Counted from the first letter of the stretch, positions 1 through 11,062 are shown. The stretch is 64,000 bases of DNA from Shewanella mesophila (GCF_019457515.1 NZ_CP080421.1:1674001-1738000), one strand, 5' to 3'. The notes: generated by a model not told the origin, from the letters alone. Translations and numbers: made by a program.

Positions 1-326
1 TTCAGATGGGGCCTGCCGTCGCTGGTGGCACCGCTCTGTTGTACTTCGCTACGAATATGGTGATGGGAAATGTAGTAGAGCCTAGATATATGGGGCGAGG
101 ATTGGGCTTGTCGACCTTAGTGGTGTTTCTATCACTGATTTTTTGGGGCTGGTTACTCGGCTCCGTCGGTATGCTGTTATCTGTGCCACTCACTATGATC
201 GTAAAAATTGCATTAGAATCGAGTCAAAGCGGGCGCTGGTTAGCGATATTGCTAGCCGATAATGTTGATGATCTGGTGCCTGAAAAATCCCAAGAAAATG
301 TGCTCGAAGAGCAACAAGAATCTTAA
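1..326 (+). CDS. AI-2E family transporter (PerM/YhhT type), C-terminal part
   Basis: The window opens inside this gene: the reading frame is open from base 3 and has no start of its own, so about the last 107 codons are seen. The visible part has two hydrophobic segments and the stretch [20 protein letters not shown] followed by [14 protein letters not shown] and IVKIALE, which is the typical C-terminal transmembrane end of the AI-2E/PerM permease superfamily. Family members are inner-membrane proteins with proposed roles in export of signals or small solutes; the substrate here cannot be told. The tail is short, acidic and Glu/Gln-rich. The methyltransferase gene follows after 24 bases on the same strand and may be cotranscribed. 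Confidence 0.8.
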   Translation, partial: QMGPAVAGGTALLYFATNMVMGNVVEPRYMGRGLGLSTLVVFLSLIFWGWLLGSVGMLLSVPLTMIVKIALESSQSGRWLAILLADNVDDLVPEKSQENVLEEQQES

Positions 327-350
327 TACTGATAAGGGTTATTAACGTTA

Positions 351-1265
351 ATGCAGTTATTTGCTAAAGCATTACAAGCTGTCACCTTAGGTGATGACGC
401 TGAGCGTCTATTTCATGGGCGTGGCGGTATGTATGATGGATGTGAACATTTATGTTTAGATTGGTTTCCTCCCGTATTGTTACTCACGAGTTTTAAATCG
501 ATCGAGGAAAATGAAGTCGCTCTCTTGACGAAATGCATCGCTGAACGTTGGCGACAGCTCAAGGGTGAGTGCCAGCTCAATCTTGTGTTTCAACATCGCT
601 GTGCCGGACAGACTCAGACGCATCTCTTGCAAGGAGAGGTACCAGAACCTCATTATGTCGATGAAAATGGTGCTCAGTTTCAAGTTCATCTTCTTCGTGG
701 TCAAAATCATGGTTTGTTTCTTGATATGCGTGCAGGCCGAGCTTGGGTTAAGCAGCATTCAAAGCAACGTAAAGTGCTAAACCTATTTGCTTATACCTGT
801 GGTTTTTCGGTCATGGCACTGCAAGGTGGGGCTGATGAGGTGGTGAATATCGATATGAGCAAAGGCGCATTATCGATAGGTAAACAGAATCATCTGCTCA
901 ATGGCTTTGCCCACGGGGCGCGATTTTTAGGCCATGACATTTTTAAGTCTTGGGGTAAGTTAACCAAGTTTGGTCCTTATGATCTGATTGTTGCCGATCC
1001 ACCGAGTAATCAGCGTGGTAGCTTTGTCGCCACTAAGGATTATGCCCGTTTGCTTAAACGTCTACCCAGTTTATTAGCAGAGCAGGGCGATCTACTTTTA
1101 TGTTTGAATGCACCTGAGCTTGATATTGCATTTTTAAAGCAACAGGTTGAGGAGCAGAGCCCTTCGTTGATGTTTATCGAGCAGTTAGCTAATCCAGAGG
1201 TGTATCTTGATAAGGACCCGAATAAGGCCCTTAAAGTGCTTCGTTACCAACATAAGCCAACTTAA
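351..1265 (+). CDS. class I SAM-dependent methyltransferase, RlmI/RlmK-like
   Basis: A 304-residue protein with a Rossmann-type methyltransferase domain in its second half. The SAM-binding motif I is seen as VLNLFAYTCGFSVMAL (about residues 143-158), the acidic residue after strand 2 as NIDMS, and motif IV as LIVADPPSNQRGSF (about 214-227). The motif IV form DPPS is typical of the RlmI/RlmK group of rRNA m5C/m7G methyltransferases and their relatives; there is no PUA-like N-terminal domain of the RlmI kind that I recognise. An RNA substrate is therefore likely but inferred. The gene starts with ATG shortly after the permease gene on the same strand. Confidence 0.8.
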   Translation: MQLFAKALQAVTLGDDAERLFHGRGGMYDGCEHLCLDWFPPVLLLTSFKSIEENEVALLTKCIAERWRQLKGECQLNLVFQHRCAGQTQTHLLQGEVPEPHYVDENGAQFQVHLLRGQNHGLFLDMRAGRAWVKQHSKQRKVLNLFAYTCGFSVMALQGGADEVVNIDMSKGALSIGKQNHLLNGFAHGARFLGHDIFKSWGKLTKFGPYDLIVADPPSNQRGSFVATKDYARLLKRLPSLLAEQGDLLLCLNAPELDIAFLKQQVEEQSPSLMFIEQLANPEVYLDKDPNKALKVLRYQHKPT

Positions 1266-1397
1266 ACCGTACATATTAGGCTGACATCGTTAGCGGTCAG
1301 CTTGCTAGAGAGAGATTAAGCGCAAGCGCCATAGGGCTCTTATGGAACAGTGACATTTCATGAGCACTATGGCTAATGTTCTTTGGACATTTGCAGA

Positions 1398-1622
1398 TTA
1401 AAACCCCAAAAACTCATTCAGAACCGAGGTACCATGTGACTCGATAAGTTGAGCGACCAAATGATGATCTGGACTTTTTAATGCTGATATTTCGTTGAAG
1501 AGTTTATCTTGCACATCGAACGGCATCGACATCGAATCCATGAACATGTGGATCGACAATATATCCCCTTTATGAAACAGGTCGACTAAGGTTTTTGCTT
1601 CAAATTCTACTAGTGTATTCAT
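1398..1622 (-). CDS. small conserved-looking hypothetical protein (74 aa)
   Basis: An ORF of 74 codons with a good ribosome binding site (AGAGG seven bases before the ATG) and a non-repetitive, amphipathic composition rich in Leu, His and acidic residues. It has no signal peptide, membrane segment or cysteine pair. I do not recognise the family. It stands alone on the minus strand, converging with the methyltransferase gene, with a 660-base AT-rich upstream region. The strong SD and normal codon use make it a real gene more likely than not. Confidence 0.6.
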   Translation of the reverse strand: MNTLVEFEAKTLVDLFHKGDILSIHMFMDSMSMPFDVQDKLFNEISALKSPDHHLVAQLIESHGTSVLNEFLGF

Positions 1623-2282
1623 TTTCTACCTCTCAATAACCAGTATCGTGAAACTGCAACCGATGGAATAGGTTCAATTTTAGCTTGCCAATCATCTAAG
1701 CTTTTCACTTTACAGTTCAGTCTACATTTTTTTACTTCATGAAGTTAAACTTCTGTTTTTATTGGTTAGATCTCCATTTTGATAATCGTGTGACACTTTT
1801 AGTTAAAGTTAACTTGTCATTTTTTGCCAACTATTAAGCCCTGTATTTTGTAAGCCATTGTTTGTTAATTGGCCTGTGAGGGGGTAAAATTCTGCCCTTA
1901 TCTACCGTTGTTAGTGGCTTGGTTTATTTATAGTCGTCTTGATGGTTCAACTTTTGTCGATTTAGTTTTTAAGGATTCGACTTGTGAGAATTGACTGGTG
2001 ACCGTTTGAGGCGTTTTTGTTATAGCTTTCAATCTTATTAACTATCGTTTTAAGTGCCAAATCGAATTAAAAAATGAAAGACTTTCATGTGAGCAATCTA
2101 AAACATCCATTTTTTTATCGTTTTTCGAATGATTTAGGTGTCATTTCTGAAAGTTTTCTGTAAGTTTGTTTTTTTTGTGATATCATCTCGCGCAGATAGT
2201 TTGTTGATAGGCAGATTAACACCCAAGGCTAAATGCATTACAAAAAGGCATGCCTGTACCCTACTTAATATCTGGAGTCGTT
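1623..2282. other. AT-rich intergenic region
   Basis: About 660 bases without a credible ORF. The stretch is AT-rich with several T-runs and lies between divergent starts (the 74-aa gene on the minus strand and the 32-aa gene on the plus strand), so it should contain both promoters. I could not assign a specific operator. Confidence 0.5.
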
Positions 2283-2381
2283 ATGGAAGCTCGTGATTAC
2301 GAAAGCGCATATTACCAAGTACAAGATGATGTTCTTGAGTCATTACCCGTAGAGATGGATGAAGAGGCGTATTTAGACTGA
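2283..2381 (+). CDS. acidic small protein (32 aa)
   Basis: A short ORF beginning MEARDYESAYYQ and ending EEAYLD, preceded by CTGGAG six bases upstream of the ATG and followed about 65 bases later by a clear intrinsic terminator. It contains about ten Asp/Glu and only one Arg, has no membrane segment, and has many Tyr residues. I do not recognise a family. The combination of SD, coherent acidic sequence and dedicated terminator supports a real small gene; a regulatory RNA with an accidental ORF is the alternative. Confidence 0.5.
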   Translation: MEARDYESAYYQVQDDVLESLPVEMDEEAYLD

Positions 2382-2445
2382 TTTACAGCCTAAATCGCTG
2401 ACAGATGAGGTAAGCGTTTTATTGAAATTTCATCTGACTTTAGAT

Positions 2446-2477
2446 AAAAAAATAGCAACCAATAGGTTGCTATTTTT
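2446..2477. terminator. bidirectional intrinsic terminator
   Basis: Perfect stem AAAAATAGCAACC / GGTTGCTATTTTT around an AATA loop, with A-run on one side and T-run on the other. It lies between the convergent 32-aa gene and the lipoprotein gene and can serve both. Confidence 0.85.
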
Positions 2478-2491
2478 ATGCCTGTAAAACC

Positions 2492-2923
2492 TTAATTACG
2501 ATTGCCTTTTTCTGGCAGTATCTCAACGATCATCCATCGGTTTTTCACTTTATGTAACCGAATCGTGCGATCATCAATCCAATCTTCGCTGCCTCTTATT
2601 CCTGTCAGTTTTACAATGACGGTGACATCTTTCGTAAATTTTCGGAAGAAGTCGATATCAATCTCTTCAATTTCAAGGGTAACGTCGGTCATTGTTAGGT
2701 TCAGTACATGTCGCTGCACTGCTGATGCGATGTAATAGTGCGACAGCACTTCCTGCATGGGGTCATCGACAAACTGTTTAGCTTGCTCGACGTTTCTATC
2801 GATATAAATAGCCTGAAAGAAGCCTAAAGATACCTGCTCAGGCGTCTGTACGTTGGCGTTTGTTTCTGATTCTTGGCCGCAGCCTGTAATGAAGACCGCT
2901 AATATAAAAAGGATATATTTCAT
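2492..2923 (-). CDS. predicted small lipoprotein
   Basis: The protein begins MKYILFILAVFITGCGQ: a short basic start, a hydrophobic core and the lipobox ITGC, so it is a type II-signal lipoprotein with the acylated Cys at position 15. The frame also contains TTG codons four codons upstream, but the ATG at 2923 gives the best signal peptide and is preferred. The mature part of about 128 residues looks like a small alpha/beta NTF2-like fold of the DUF4878 kind (an early helix FFQAIYIDRNVEQAKQFV, then alternating strands), but this is only a pattern impression. Function unknown. It is transcribed alone, with the terminator at 2446-2477 just downstream. Confidence 0.7.
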   Translation of the reverse strand: MKYILFILAVFITGCGQESETNANVQTPEQVSLGFFQAIYIDRNVEQAKQFVDDPMQEVLSHYYIASAVQRHVLNLTMTDVTLEIEEIDIDFFRKFTKDVTVIVKLTGIRGSEDWIDDRTIRLHKVKNRWMIVEILPEKGNRN

Positions 2924-3161
2924 ATATTTCAACAACTGGAGTTTGCCATTAGTATCGCGATTATCATCATACTTAGCAAGAGGGATACAAGATGTCTATT
3001 GATGGGAATATGTCGAACATGAATTATTGATATGGCTAGGTCACACAGTATCAAATATGTGCTTGGTTCTTTGTGCTAACTAACGGTTGTTCTGAGAGGC
3101 ATTAACAGTGCTTGACTTATGTGATGAGATCCGTCATATCTGAATGAATAATCTATTATGG

Positions 3162-3300
3162 TTATCCACAGAATCTGTGGACAAGTATGTTGAAGACTAG
3201 ATGCATAACCCTTAAGTTGTTGAACTTATTTGGTAAATTTTTCTGGTTAAATTTTGACGCATTAACTTAGTAGGGTATGTTTTTAACCCATTGTGGATAT
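3162..3300. promoter_or_regulatory. cluster of DnaA-box-like sites
   Basis: TTATCCACA at 3162-3170 is a perfect match to the consensus DnaA box. TGTGGACAA at 3176-3184 is an inverted near match five bases away, and TGTGGATAT at 3292-3300 is a third, inverted one-mismatch copy. All lie in the 436-base gap between the lipoprotein gene and the pta terminator. No gene is seen in this gap. Confidence 0.4.
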
Positions 3301-3317
3301 ATCTGTCTAATTCTCAT

Positions 3318-3350
3318 AAAAAAGCCTGTCATTTCGACAGGCTTTTTTTT
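3318..3350 (-). terminator. intrinsic terminator of ackA-pta
   Basis: Stem AAGCCTGTC / GACAGGCTT with an ATTTC loop and long flanking A and T runs on both sides. It lies 21 bases beyond the pta stop codon on the minus strand. Confidence 0.85.
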
Positions 3351-3371
3351 GTTGGTCGGCAGTCGCGTTCT

Positions 3372-5510
3372 TTAGCTCTGTGATGCTTGAATCGCCGTTA
3401 GCGCAATAGTGTAGACGATATCATCTACGAGTGCGCCACGAGATAGATCATTCACAGGTTTACGCATCCCTTGAAGCATTGGACCAATACTGATGAGGTC
3501 TGCGCTTCGTTGTACGGCTTTATACGTCGTGTTACCCGTATTTAAATCTGGGAACACAAATACGGTTGCTTGACCCGCTACAGGGCTGTTTGGTGCTTTA
3601 GATTGCGCCACATTCGGCATGACCGCAGCGTCATACTGTAGTGGACCATCGATGATGAGATCTGGACGCTTTTCTTTAGCGATGCGGGTGGCCTCACGAA
3701 CTTTATCCACATCCGATCCCGTACCAGAGCTACCCGTAGAGTAACTAATCATAGCAACACGAGGTTCAATACCGAATGCGGCGGCACTTTCTGCCGATTG
3801 AATCGCAATATCAGCCAGCTGTTCAGCATTTGGATCTGGGTTAATGGCACAGTCACCATAAACCAGTACTTGATCTGGCATCAACATAAAGAAGATAGAA
3901 GAGACTAGGCTAGAACCAGGTGCGGTTTTAATTAACTGCAGTGGCGGGCGAATCGTATTGGCCGTGGTGTTAACCGCACCAGAGACGATACCGTCAACCT
4001 CTCCTTGAGCCAGCATCATGGTGCCTAACACCATATTGTCTTCAAGTTGTTCGCGGGCAACGACTTCAGTTAATCCCTTGTGACGACGCAGATCGAGCAT
4101 AGGTGCAACATAACGCTCACGTGCTGCCTCCGGCTCGATAATTTCAACGCCTTCACCAAGTGCAACCCCTTGTTGCATCGCGATACGCAAGATCTCTTCA
4201 CGATTACCAATGAGTACACAGCGGGCGATGCCGCGCTCAGCACATATGGCAGCAGCTTCGATAGTTCTTGGCTCATCACCTTCAGGAAGCACGACAGTCT
4301 TATGGGCTGCGCGAGCAAGCTCGGTGAGTTTATATCTAAATGCCGGAGGAGAGAGTCTATGCTCACGAGGCGAATTCTCGGTCACACTTTGAACCCAGTT
4401 TTGATCTATGTGGCTGGCGACATATTCTTGTACTTGTTCGATACGCACAGCGTCATCTACAGGGACCTCATGGTCAAAACGCTGGATATTAAGCGAAGTC
4501 TGCCAAGTGTTAGTGTCGATTAAGAATACAGGTAAACCCGTTTCAAATGCCTGTTCACATAACTCCATGATCTCAGTTTCAGGCTCGTAACTCCCTGTAA
4601 GCAACAGAGCGCCAACTTTTACGCCGTTCATCGATGCAAGGCAAGCCGATACAATCACATCTGAACGATCACCTGAGGTGACTAACAGAGAATCTGTTTT
4701 AATATGCGTGACCATATTTGGAATGCTGCGAGCACAGAAAGTCACCTTACGAAGACGACGTGTGTGCATCTCACCAGCATTGATAATGCGAGCACGTAAG
4801 TGTTTGGCAAGATCCGATGCGCGTGGGGCGACGAGATCCAAGTTGTAAGGAACGCTACCTAAAATACGTAGCTTGCTTTTACCTGGTAGTTGGAACATTG
4901 TCGCAGGATCTGGACGCTGAACCTCTTGATGATCGAATACTTCAGAAAGATCGGGGCGTGCACGCCCTTCGTCATCAACTGGAGCTCCAATTTTGTTGAT
5001 GATAGCGCCAATCAGACGTTTGTTTTTGCTACCACCCCATGCGTTGTGAGCAATCTCAAGACGATTCATTAGTGCTGTCGGTGTTTCATTGCCAGGCGCG
5101 GCAACGAAGATAATATCGGCATCGAGTGCTTTTGCTATCTTGTAGTTGATGTCGTCAGAAAAAGGGTGGTTACGGGTTTGTACTAAACCTTCAACGATTA
5201 ATGTTTCGCTTGGATCGGCAAACTCGGTAGCGCGAGCAATAATTTGCTCCATAAGCACATCGGTTTGGTCGGTGCGGATGAGATTTTCAGCATGATCCAT
5301 ATCGAATGGTTCAAGCGGATTAACCGTAGGCGACTTACTAAGAATCGTGGTTGAACGTTCTGGACCAGTATCGGTTGGGCGCTGCTGAGCAATCGGTTTG
5401 AAAAAACGAACCTTTACACCATGGCGCTCTAAGGCACGAACCATACCGAGACTGATAGACGTTAAGCCTACGCCAGTGCCGTTTGGTATGAGCATAATAT
5501 TGCGAGACAT
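3372..5510 (-). CDS. pta: phosphate acetyltransferase
   Basis: The enzyme converts acetyl-CoA and phosphate to acetyl phosphate and CoA, the first step of the cytoplasmic Pta-AckA overflow and fermentation route. The 712-residue length is that of the long gammaproteobacterial form. The N-terminal domain starts with a P-loop-like [13 protein letters not shown] (residues 12-24) of the BioD/DRTGG type. The catalytic PTA_PTB domain occupies about residues 390-705 and contains [26 protein letters not shown] and [11 protein letters not shown]. The start has AGAGG before ATG. It lies 86 bases downstream of ackA on the same strand, as in other gammaproteobacteria, and ends at a strong terminator. Confidence 0.97.
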   Translation of the reverse strand: MSRNIMLIPNGTGVGLTSISLGMVRALERHGVKVRFFKPIAQQRPTDTGPERSTTILSKSPTVNPLEPFDMDHAENLIRTDQTDVLMEQIIARATEFADPSETLIVEGLVQTRNHPFSDDINYKIAKALDADIIFVAAPGNETPTALMNRLEIAHNAWGGSKNKRLIGAIINKIGAPVDDEGRARPDLSEVFDHQEVQRPDPATMFQLPGKSKLRILGSVPYNLDLVAPRASDLAKHLRARIINAGEMHTRRLRKVTFCARSIPNMVTHIKTDSLLVTSGDRSDVIVSACLASMNGVKVGALLLTGSYEPETEIMELCEQAFETGLPVFLIDTNTWQTSLNIQRFDHEVPVDDAVRIEQVQEYVASHIDQNWVQSVTENSPREHRLSPPAFRYKLTELARAAHKTVVLPEGDEPRTIEAAAICAERGIARCVLIGNREEILRIAMQQGVALGEGVEIIEPEAARERYVAPMLDLRRHKGLTEVVAREQLEDNMVLGTMMLAQGEVDGIVSGAVNTTANTIRPPLQLIKTAPGSSLVSSIFFMLMPDQVLVYGDCAINPDPNAEQLADIAIQSAESAAAFGIEPRVAMISYSTGSSGTGSDVDKVREATRIAKEKRPDLIIDGPLQYDAAVMPNVAQSKAPNSPVAGQATVFVFPDLNTGNTTYKAVQRSADLISIGPMLQGMRKPVNDLSRGALVDDIVYTIALTAIQASQS

Positions 5511-5596
5511 AATTACCTCTTTTTACCTTGCTAGTCTTTGCTAGCAAGTCTGTTAACGCTTTAAGTAAGGTGGAGATCTCCCCACCTCCAGATAAT

Positions 5597-6793
5597 TTAC
5601 TTCAGCAGTGATACTGCATCTTCGGCGATAACCCACTCTTCATTAGTAGGAATAACCAATGCAATAGGGCCATTGTCTGTTGTGATCTGACCTTGATTGC
5701 CAAAACGTGCCGCTTTATTGCGCTCGCTATCCACTTCAAAATTAAAAATTGAAAGTAGGTTAAGCACTTTTTCACGAATGAGTTCAGAGTTCTCACCAAT
5801 GCCACCGGTAAAGACGAGAGCGTCTAAACGGCCTAGTGGCACTGTATATGAAGCAATGTACTTAGCCAGACGATAGCAGAATATTTCGAGTGCTAATGTC
5901 GCGCCTTTATGGCCATTTTGATAGCCTTCTTCGATGCCACGACAATCGTTAGTTAGCTCAGAAATACCTAATAGGCCACTTTGCTTGTTCATCAAGTTAT
6001 TGACTTCATCGGCTGTGTAGCCAAGCTGATGGATCAGGTGATAGACGATAGAAGGGTCCATATCACCGCAACGAGTGCCCATTACAAGGCCTTCTAGCGG
6101 AGTTAACCCCATAGAAGTATCTACGCTCTTACCACCTTTGATGGCAGTAACGGATGCACCGTTGCCTAGGTGAGCACAGATAACATTGGTGTCGGCGGTA
6201 TCTTTGCCAAGGACTTTAGCTGCTTCACGGCTGACAAATAGGTGGCTAGTACCATGTGCGCCATAACGGCGAATACCATGTTCGCGGTATAGTTTGTACG
6301 GTAGGGCATATATGTAGGCGTGTGCCGGCATACTTTGATGGAATGCGGTATCAAACACTGCAACTTGTGGCAGCTTAGGGAAAGATGCTTGAGCCGCTCG
6401 AATACCGATCAGGTGAGCTGGGTTATGAAGTGGTGCAAATACTGCGCTGTCTTCAATACCCTTAAGTACAGTTTCATCGATAATAACTGACTGGGTGTAC
6501 TTTTCGCCGCCGTGCACGATACGGTGACCGATAGCTTGAATCTTTTCAGCAATCTGAGGGTGTTCACCTAAAATTTTGGTTACGATGAATTCAACCGCTT
6601 CACGGTGAGCGGTAAATGCACCTAGTCTAGCTTCGGATTTGTTGCCGTCGACTTTCCATTTAATTCGTGAGTCTTCTAGACCAAAACACTCTGCTAAGCC
6701 AGAGATCTGGTCGTCACCTGTGAGGGCATCAATAATAGCAAACTTCAATGAAGAGCTGCCGCAGTTAAGTACCAAAACCAGTTTATTTGACAT
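5597..6793 (-). CDS. ackA: acetate kinase
   Basis: Transfers phosphate between acetyl phosphate and ADP, giving ATP and acetate in fermentation or under overflow. The 398-residue length is standard. The ASKHA signature is visible as [11 protein letters not shown] (residues 7-17), the second signature as [12 protein letters not shown], the phosphate loop as [10 protein letters not shown] and the adenosine loop as [11 protein letters not shown]. The start ATG follows AAAGG. It is the first gene of ackA-pta; yfbV is divergent upstream, the arrangement also found in Escherichia. Confidence 0.97.
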   Translation of the reverse strand: MSNKLVLVLNCGSSSLKFAIIDALTGDDQISGLAECFGLEDSRIKWKVDGNKSEARLGAFTAHREAVEFIVTKILGEHPQIAEKIQAIGHRIVHGGEKYTQSVIIDETVLKGIEDSAVFAPLHNPAHLIGIRAAQASFPKLPQVAVFDTAFHQSMPAHAYIYALPYKLYREHGIRRYGAHGTSHLFVSREAAKVLGKDTADTNVICAHLGNGASVTAIKGGKSVDTSMGLTPLEGLVMGTRCGDMDPSIVYHLIHQLGYTADEVNNLMNKQSGLLGISELTNDCRGIEEGYQNGHKGATLALEIFCYRLAKYIASYTVPLGRLDALVFTGGIGENSELIREKVLNLLSIFNFEVDSERNKAARFGNQGQITTDNGPIALVIPTNEEWVIAEDAVSLLK

Positions 6794-6979
6794 GTTAAAA
6801 CCTTTTGCAAAGTAGATGAATCAGTGGCGTTCACCAAAGTTTAATGGCTGCTCTAATATGTAGTGCATGCCACGTGATTTGCCCAATTTAGGGGCTGATA
6901 AACTGTCTTAGACAGGCTTGGAGTACTTGGGACTCTTGAGCCGATTGTGCTATTGTAAAGACAGTGTCTCAAAGTTCAG

Positions 6980-7432
6980 GTGTCATCATTGACAGTTAAA
7001 GTGTTTAAGACCTTAGGTGATGGTCGTCGTTATATGAAGACGTGGCCTATGGTTAAACAACTCAGTTTTTACTTTCCAGAATATCGCGTTGTTAAGGCGA
7101 CACAGCTGGCAATTCGTCTTATGCCGCTACTAGCCATAGCTGCTGCGGCCAGTCAGCTTTATCTCTACGGATGGGATTTTTTACCCCAATCAATTACCGT
7201 AGCGCTGTTTTTTGTCAGTTTACCCATCCAAGGTTTATTGTGGCTCGGTTGGCGAGCAACACATCCTTTACCCTTAACTTTGCTTGACTGGTGCAATAAT
7301 TTATCAACTAAACTGCAAAGCATGGGTATTGCCTGTGCGCCACTTGGCGCCAAAGCTTGTTATCTCGATATGGCAGTGATTTTAAAAATAGCCTTTGAAC
7401 GTCTTGATAACAGTTACTGGGAAGAACTCTAG
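6980..7432 (+). CDS. yfbV: UPF0208/DUF412 inner-membrane protein YfbV
   Basis: A 150-residue protein with two membrane segments in the centre (about 44-65 and 70-92) and a conserved soluble C-terminal part. KTWPMVKQLSFYFPEYRVVKATQLAIRLMP matches the family pattern in piece after piece, and its place next to ackA is the conserved one. The start codon is GTG at 6980; a second GTG seven codons on is possible. In Escherichia YfbV has been linked to chromosome macrodomain insulation (Ter region); transfer of that role to this organism is inference. Convergent with pflA, with only three bases between the two stops. Confidence 0.88.
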   Translation: MSSLTVKVFKTLGDGRRYMKTWPMVKQLSFYFPEYRVVKATQLAIRLMPLLAIAAAASQLYLYGWDFLPQSITVALFFVSLPIQGLLWLGWRATHPLPLTLLDWCNNLSTKLQSMGIACAPLGAKACYLDMAVILKIAFERLDNSYWEEL

Positions 7433-7435
7433 TCG

Positions 7436-8176
7436 TTAATAAACGGCCGTGATCCCAGCATCTATAAATACCCGTTTTATTTGTTCCATTGTTTCCCGAC
7501 TTGGTGGCGAGATAGTCGCAAGTTGATACTCTTCACCTAGGGCTTCCCATTTGTGTTTGCCGAGTTCGTGATAAGGCAATAGCTCTACCTTTTCTACATT
7601 ACTCATGGGTTTAATAAACTCAGCTAGGCCTTTAGCTGATTCGATATCATCAGTAAATCCGCCCACAACGACATAGCGTATCCAGGTTTTTTGTTGGCGT
7701 TTTTGAAGATACTGCGCAAATTCTAGTGTGCGATGATTACTGACTTGAGTTAATTCTATGTGTTTGGCGTCATCAATATGTTTGATATCGAGTAGCACTA
7801 AATCTGTGTTATCGAGTAGTTCATCGATAATAGGGCTGTATTTGCGCACAAAGCCGTTGGTGTCGAGGCAAGTGTGAATGCCTTCAGCTTTGCATGCGCT
7901 AAAAAGTGCTGCGACGAATTCAGCTTGTAGTATGGCTTCGCCACCACTGGCTGTAACGCCACCACCGCTAGATTCAAGAAAAGGGCGATAGCTAATGATC
8001 TGCTCCATTAGCTCATCGACCTCGATTTCCCGTCCGTCGTGCAGATCCCACGTATCTCGGTTATGGCAGTATTGGCAGCGCATTAAACAGCCTTGCATAA
8101 AGGTGATAAACCTGATGCCTGGGCCATCCACTGTACCAAAGGATTCGAGTGAGTGAATCCGACCTTTTACTGTCAT
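7436..8176 (-). CDS. pflA: pyruvate formate-lyase activating enzyme (radical SAM)
   Basis: Uses a [4Fe-4S] cluster and SAM to put the glycyl radical on PflB. The cluster motif CxxxCxxC is Cys30, Cys34, Cys37 in [17 protein letters not shown], and the SAM-binding GGE-type motif is SGGEAILQ. The length of 246 residues equals that of characterised PflA. The start ATG has GGAG seven bases before it. It lies 101 bases downstream of pflB on the same strand and is expected to be cotranscribed with it. Confidence 0.96.
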   Translation of the reverse strand: MTVKGRIHSLESFGTVDGPGIRFITFMQGCLMRCQYCHNRDTWDLHDGREIEVDELMEQIISYRPFLESSGGGVTASGGEAILQAEFVAALFSACKAEGIHTCLDTNGFVRKYSPIIDELLDNTDLVLLDIKHIDDAKHIELTQVSNHRTLEFAQYLQKRQQKTWIRYVVVGGFTDDIESAKGLAEFIKPMSNVEKVELLPYHELGKHKWEALGEEYQLATISPPSRETMEQIKRVFIDAGITAVY

Positions 8177-8277
8177 TGCGACTCCGTTAACTTAATTAAA
8201 GTAGGCTGTACTAAATTAGTGACAGCCTAGCTTAAATTTACTAAAAATCTACCGTTAATACGCGAAATTGTGCAGCT

Positions 8278-10560
8278 TTACATACCTTTAGTGAAAGTAC
8301 GTGTGATAACGTCCTGTTGCTGTTCTGGCGTTAGGGCATTAAAGCGCACTGCGTAACCAGAAACACGTATGGTTAGCTGCGGATACTTATCTGGGTTAAC
8401 CACTGCATCTTCTAACATTTCGCGGTTCATCACGTTAACGTTTAAGTGTTGACCACCTTCACGTGAATCGTTATGAGCAAAATAGCCATCCATCAATGCT
8501 GCAAGGTTTGCACGGCGACCATCGTCATCTTTACCTAGTGCATTTGGCACGATAGAGAAAGTATAAGAGATACCGTCTTGAGCGTGAGCAAATGGCAGTT
8601 TAGCTACCGATGTTAAAGACGCTACAGCACCTTTCTCATCACGGCCATGCATTGGGTTTGCACCTGGCGCAAACGGAGCCCCTGCTTGGCGTCCATCAGG
8701 TGTAGTACCTGTTTTCTTACCATAAACCACGTTTGAGGTGATGGTCAGAATTGATTGAGTTGGAATAGCATCGCGGTACATTTTCATGTCACGGATTTTG
8801 GCCATAAAGCGCTCTACAAGCTCTGTGGCTAAATCATCAACACGTGCGTCATTGTTACCAAACTTAGGATAGTCACCTTCGATGTCGAAATCGATTGCGA
8901 TACCGTGCTCGTCACGAACAGGCTTCACTTTAGCGAACTTGATTGCAGAGAGTGAATCGGCAGCGATAGAAAGACCTGCGATACCACATGCCATGGTGCG
9001 ACGAACATCTCTATCATGTAGCGCCATTAGGGCTGCTTCATATGAGTATTTGTCGTGCATGAAGTGAATGGCATTGAGTGCAGACACATATTGTTTAGCC
9101 AACCAATCCATCATGGTGTCTAAGCGACCCATAACATCATCGAAATCTAATACTTCGTCAGTGATCGGTGCGAACTTAGGACCAATTTGCGTCTTAAGTT
9201 TCTCATCTAGGCCACCGTTAATGGCGTAAAGCATTGTCTTAGCTAAGTTTGCACGTGCTCCAAAGAACTGCATGTGTTTACCCACAACCATTGGGCTTAC
9301 ACAACAAGCGATAGCATAGTCATCCGACTCGAAATCAGGACGCATTAGGTCGTCGTTTTCGTATTGGATAGAGCTGGTATCGATAGATACTTTTGCACAG
9401 TATTTTTTAAAGCTTAGTGGTAACTTTTCTGACCAAAGTACAGTGATGTTTGGCTCAGGGCTTGGGCCCATGTTGTACAGTGTATGTAAGAAACGGAAAC
9501 TGGACTTGGTCACTAACGTACGACCGTCTAGGCCCATACCCGCGATAGATTCAGTTGCCCAGATTGGGTCACCAGAGAATAGCTCGTCATATTCAGGAGT
9601 ACGCAGGAAACGAACCATACGTAGCTTCATGACGAAATGGTCAACCATCTCTTGAGCTTGTTCTTCGGTTAACACGCCATTGTTGATGTCGCGTTCGATA
9701 TAGATATCAAGGAAACTTGAAGTACGGCCAAGCGACATTGCCGCGCCGTTTTGGCTCTTCACTGCAGCTAGATAGCCGAAGTAAGTCCACTGAATCGCTT
9801 CTTTTGTATTAGTTGCAGGGCCAGAAATGTCACAGCCATAGCTTGCTGCCATCTGTTTCATTTGACCTAATGCTCTGTGCTGCTCAGCGATTTCTTCACG
9901 CAGTTGCATCGTTGCTGACAAGTCTTCACCCGCTTCAAATCGCTCTTGTAGTGAGGTAAATTGAGCGAACTTGTCTTGCATTAGGTAATCGATACCGTAA
10001 AGTGCGATACGACGGTAATCACCGATAATACGACCACGACCATAGGCATCAGGTAAACCAGTTAAGATACCTGATTTACGACAACGCATGATCTCAGGGG
10101 TGTAGATGTCGAATACACCTTGGTTATGGGTTTTACGTAGTTCTGAATATACGTACTTGATTGTAGGATCTAATTCGCGACCGTATGCTGCGCAGGAACC
10201 TTCGACCATACGGATACCACCGTTTGGTAGCATGCCGCGCTTAAGAGGAGCTTCGGTTTGAAGGCCAACGATAGTTTCTAGGTCTTTGTTGATGTATCCA
10301 GCTTCATGAGAGGTAATGGTTGATACTTTATCAGTATCAAAGTCAACAGGTGCATGGGTGCTATTTTCCTGTTTGATGCCTTCCATTACTTTGTCCCATA
10401 GCTGGTTGGTCGCATCAGTTGCGCCAGCTAGGAAAGACTCGTCGCCTTCATAGGGTAAGTAGTTGGCTTGAATAAAGTCACGTACATTTACTTCAGACTT
10501 CCAATCACCAGGAGTAAAACCTTCCCACGCTTTGGTGAACAGCTCAGTTTTTTCAGTCAT
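8278..10560 (-). CDS. pflB: formate acetyltransferase (pyruvate formate-lyase)
   Basis: Oxygen-sensitive glycyl radical enzyme splitting pyruvate plus CoA into acetyl-CoA and formate. The 760-residue length is canonical. The catalytic Cys-Cys pair is in [15 protein letters not shown] and the radical glycine loop is [12 protein letters not shown] near the C terminus. The PFL domain begins near the N terminus with [10 protein letters not shown]. The start has AGAAGG upstream. Its acetyl-CoA feeds pta-ackA next door and its formate would leave through the FocA-type channel at 13577. A PdhR-type operator lies 219 bases upstream. Confidence 0.97.
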   Translation of the reverse strand: MTEKTELFTKAWEGFTPGDWKSEVNVRDFIQANYLPYEGDESFLAGATDATNQLWDKVMEGIKQENSTHAPVDFDTDKVSTITSHEAGYINKDLETIVGLQTEAPLKRGMLPNGGIRMVEGSCAAYGRELDPTIKYVYSELRKTHNQGVFDIYTPEIMRCRKSGILTGLPDAYGRGRIIGDYRRIALYGIDYLMQDKFAQFTSLQERFEAGEDLSATMQLREEIAEQHRALGQMKQMAASYGCDISGPATNTKEAIQWTYFGYLAAVKSQNGAAMSLGRTSSFLDIYIERDINNGVLTEEQAQEMVDHFVMKLRMVRFLRTPEYDELFSGDPIWATESIAGMGLDGRTLVTKSSFRFLHTLYNMGPSPEPNITVLWSEKLPLSFKKYCAKVSIDTSSIQYENDDLMRPDFESDDYAIACCVSPMVVGKHMQFFGARANLAKTMLYAINGGLDEKLKTQIGPKFAPITDEVLDFDDVMGRLDTMMDWLAKQYVSALNAIHFMHDKYSYEAALMALHDRDVRRTMACGIAGLSIAADSLSAIKFAKVKPVRDEHGIAIDFDIEGDYPKFGNNDARVDDLATELVERFMAKIRDMKMYRDAIPTQSILTITSNVVYGKKTGTTPDGRQAGAPFAPGANPMHGRDEKGAVASLTSVAKLPFAHAQDGISYTFSIVPNALGKDDDGRRANLAALMDGYFAHNDSREGGQHLNVNVMNREMLEDAVVNPDKYPQLTIRVSGYAVRFNALTPEQQQDVITRTFTKGM

Positions 10561-11062
10561 CGTACTAATACCTTCTGTTTGAGATAAAGGTTATTGGGTA
10601 TCGATTTTGGCTGCAGTAGCAATGATAGCGATACACCAATAGCTAAGTCTTAATAGCTCCCCTCAATATGTTGCCCTGATGATGGGAACTGATTATCGAA
10701 CCGCGTTAACGTTTCGATGAAAAATCTATACTTCTAATTGTCGATACGATTGAAACATTGTATCTATATCGGTAACTCAAATTGGTAAGACCAATTTACC
10801 TAGATGATATTACCATATCCCACTAATTGCTGCACAATAATCGGCTGAGATAATGCTAAAACTGTTATCGACCTATCATTTTTGAGCTCAATTTCTATTT
10901 GCATCTCATCTTATTGTCGGCTATTTACGCACGTGCGTTTTTGTCTATCGTCAATCAGTGCCTTTTACAATATTGATCTGCTATGACATTGACTGAACTT
11001 GAAGGTCTGATATTTGAGCGTGAGTGCGTTATCAGCAAAATTGATAATAAGTATAGGAGAGA
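10561..11062. other. long regulatory region upstream of pflB
   Basis: About 500 bases without a gene, AT-rich. It holds the perfect 19-bp palindrome at 10779-10797 and weaker inverted repeats, for example GATAC/GTATC arms around 10744-10764 and a TTATCA/TGATAA pair at 11029-11047. I found no clean FNR consensus. Long multi-promoter leaders are usual before pfl genes. Confidence 0.5.
10779..10797. promoter_or_regulatory. PdhR-type (GntR/FCD family) operator of pflB
   Basis: The perfect palindrome AAATTGGT-AAG-ACCAATTT contains the full ATTGGTnnnACCAAT consensus known for the pyruvate sensor PdhR. It lies 219 bases before the pflB start codon. The same arms recur before the DUF3360 gene. Confidence 0.75.

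Noticed and set aside
10881..10895. TTTTGAGCTCAATTT as an FNR or ArcA site before pflB
   Set aside because: The spacing between half sites does not fit the FNR consensus (TTGAT-N4-ATCAA), so I do not claim anaerobic control from sequence.
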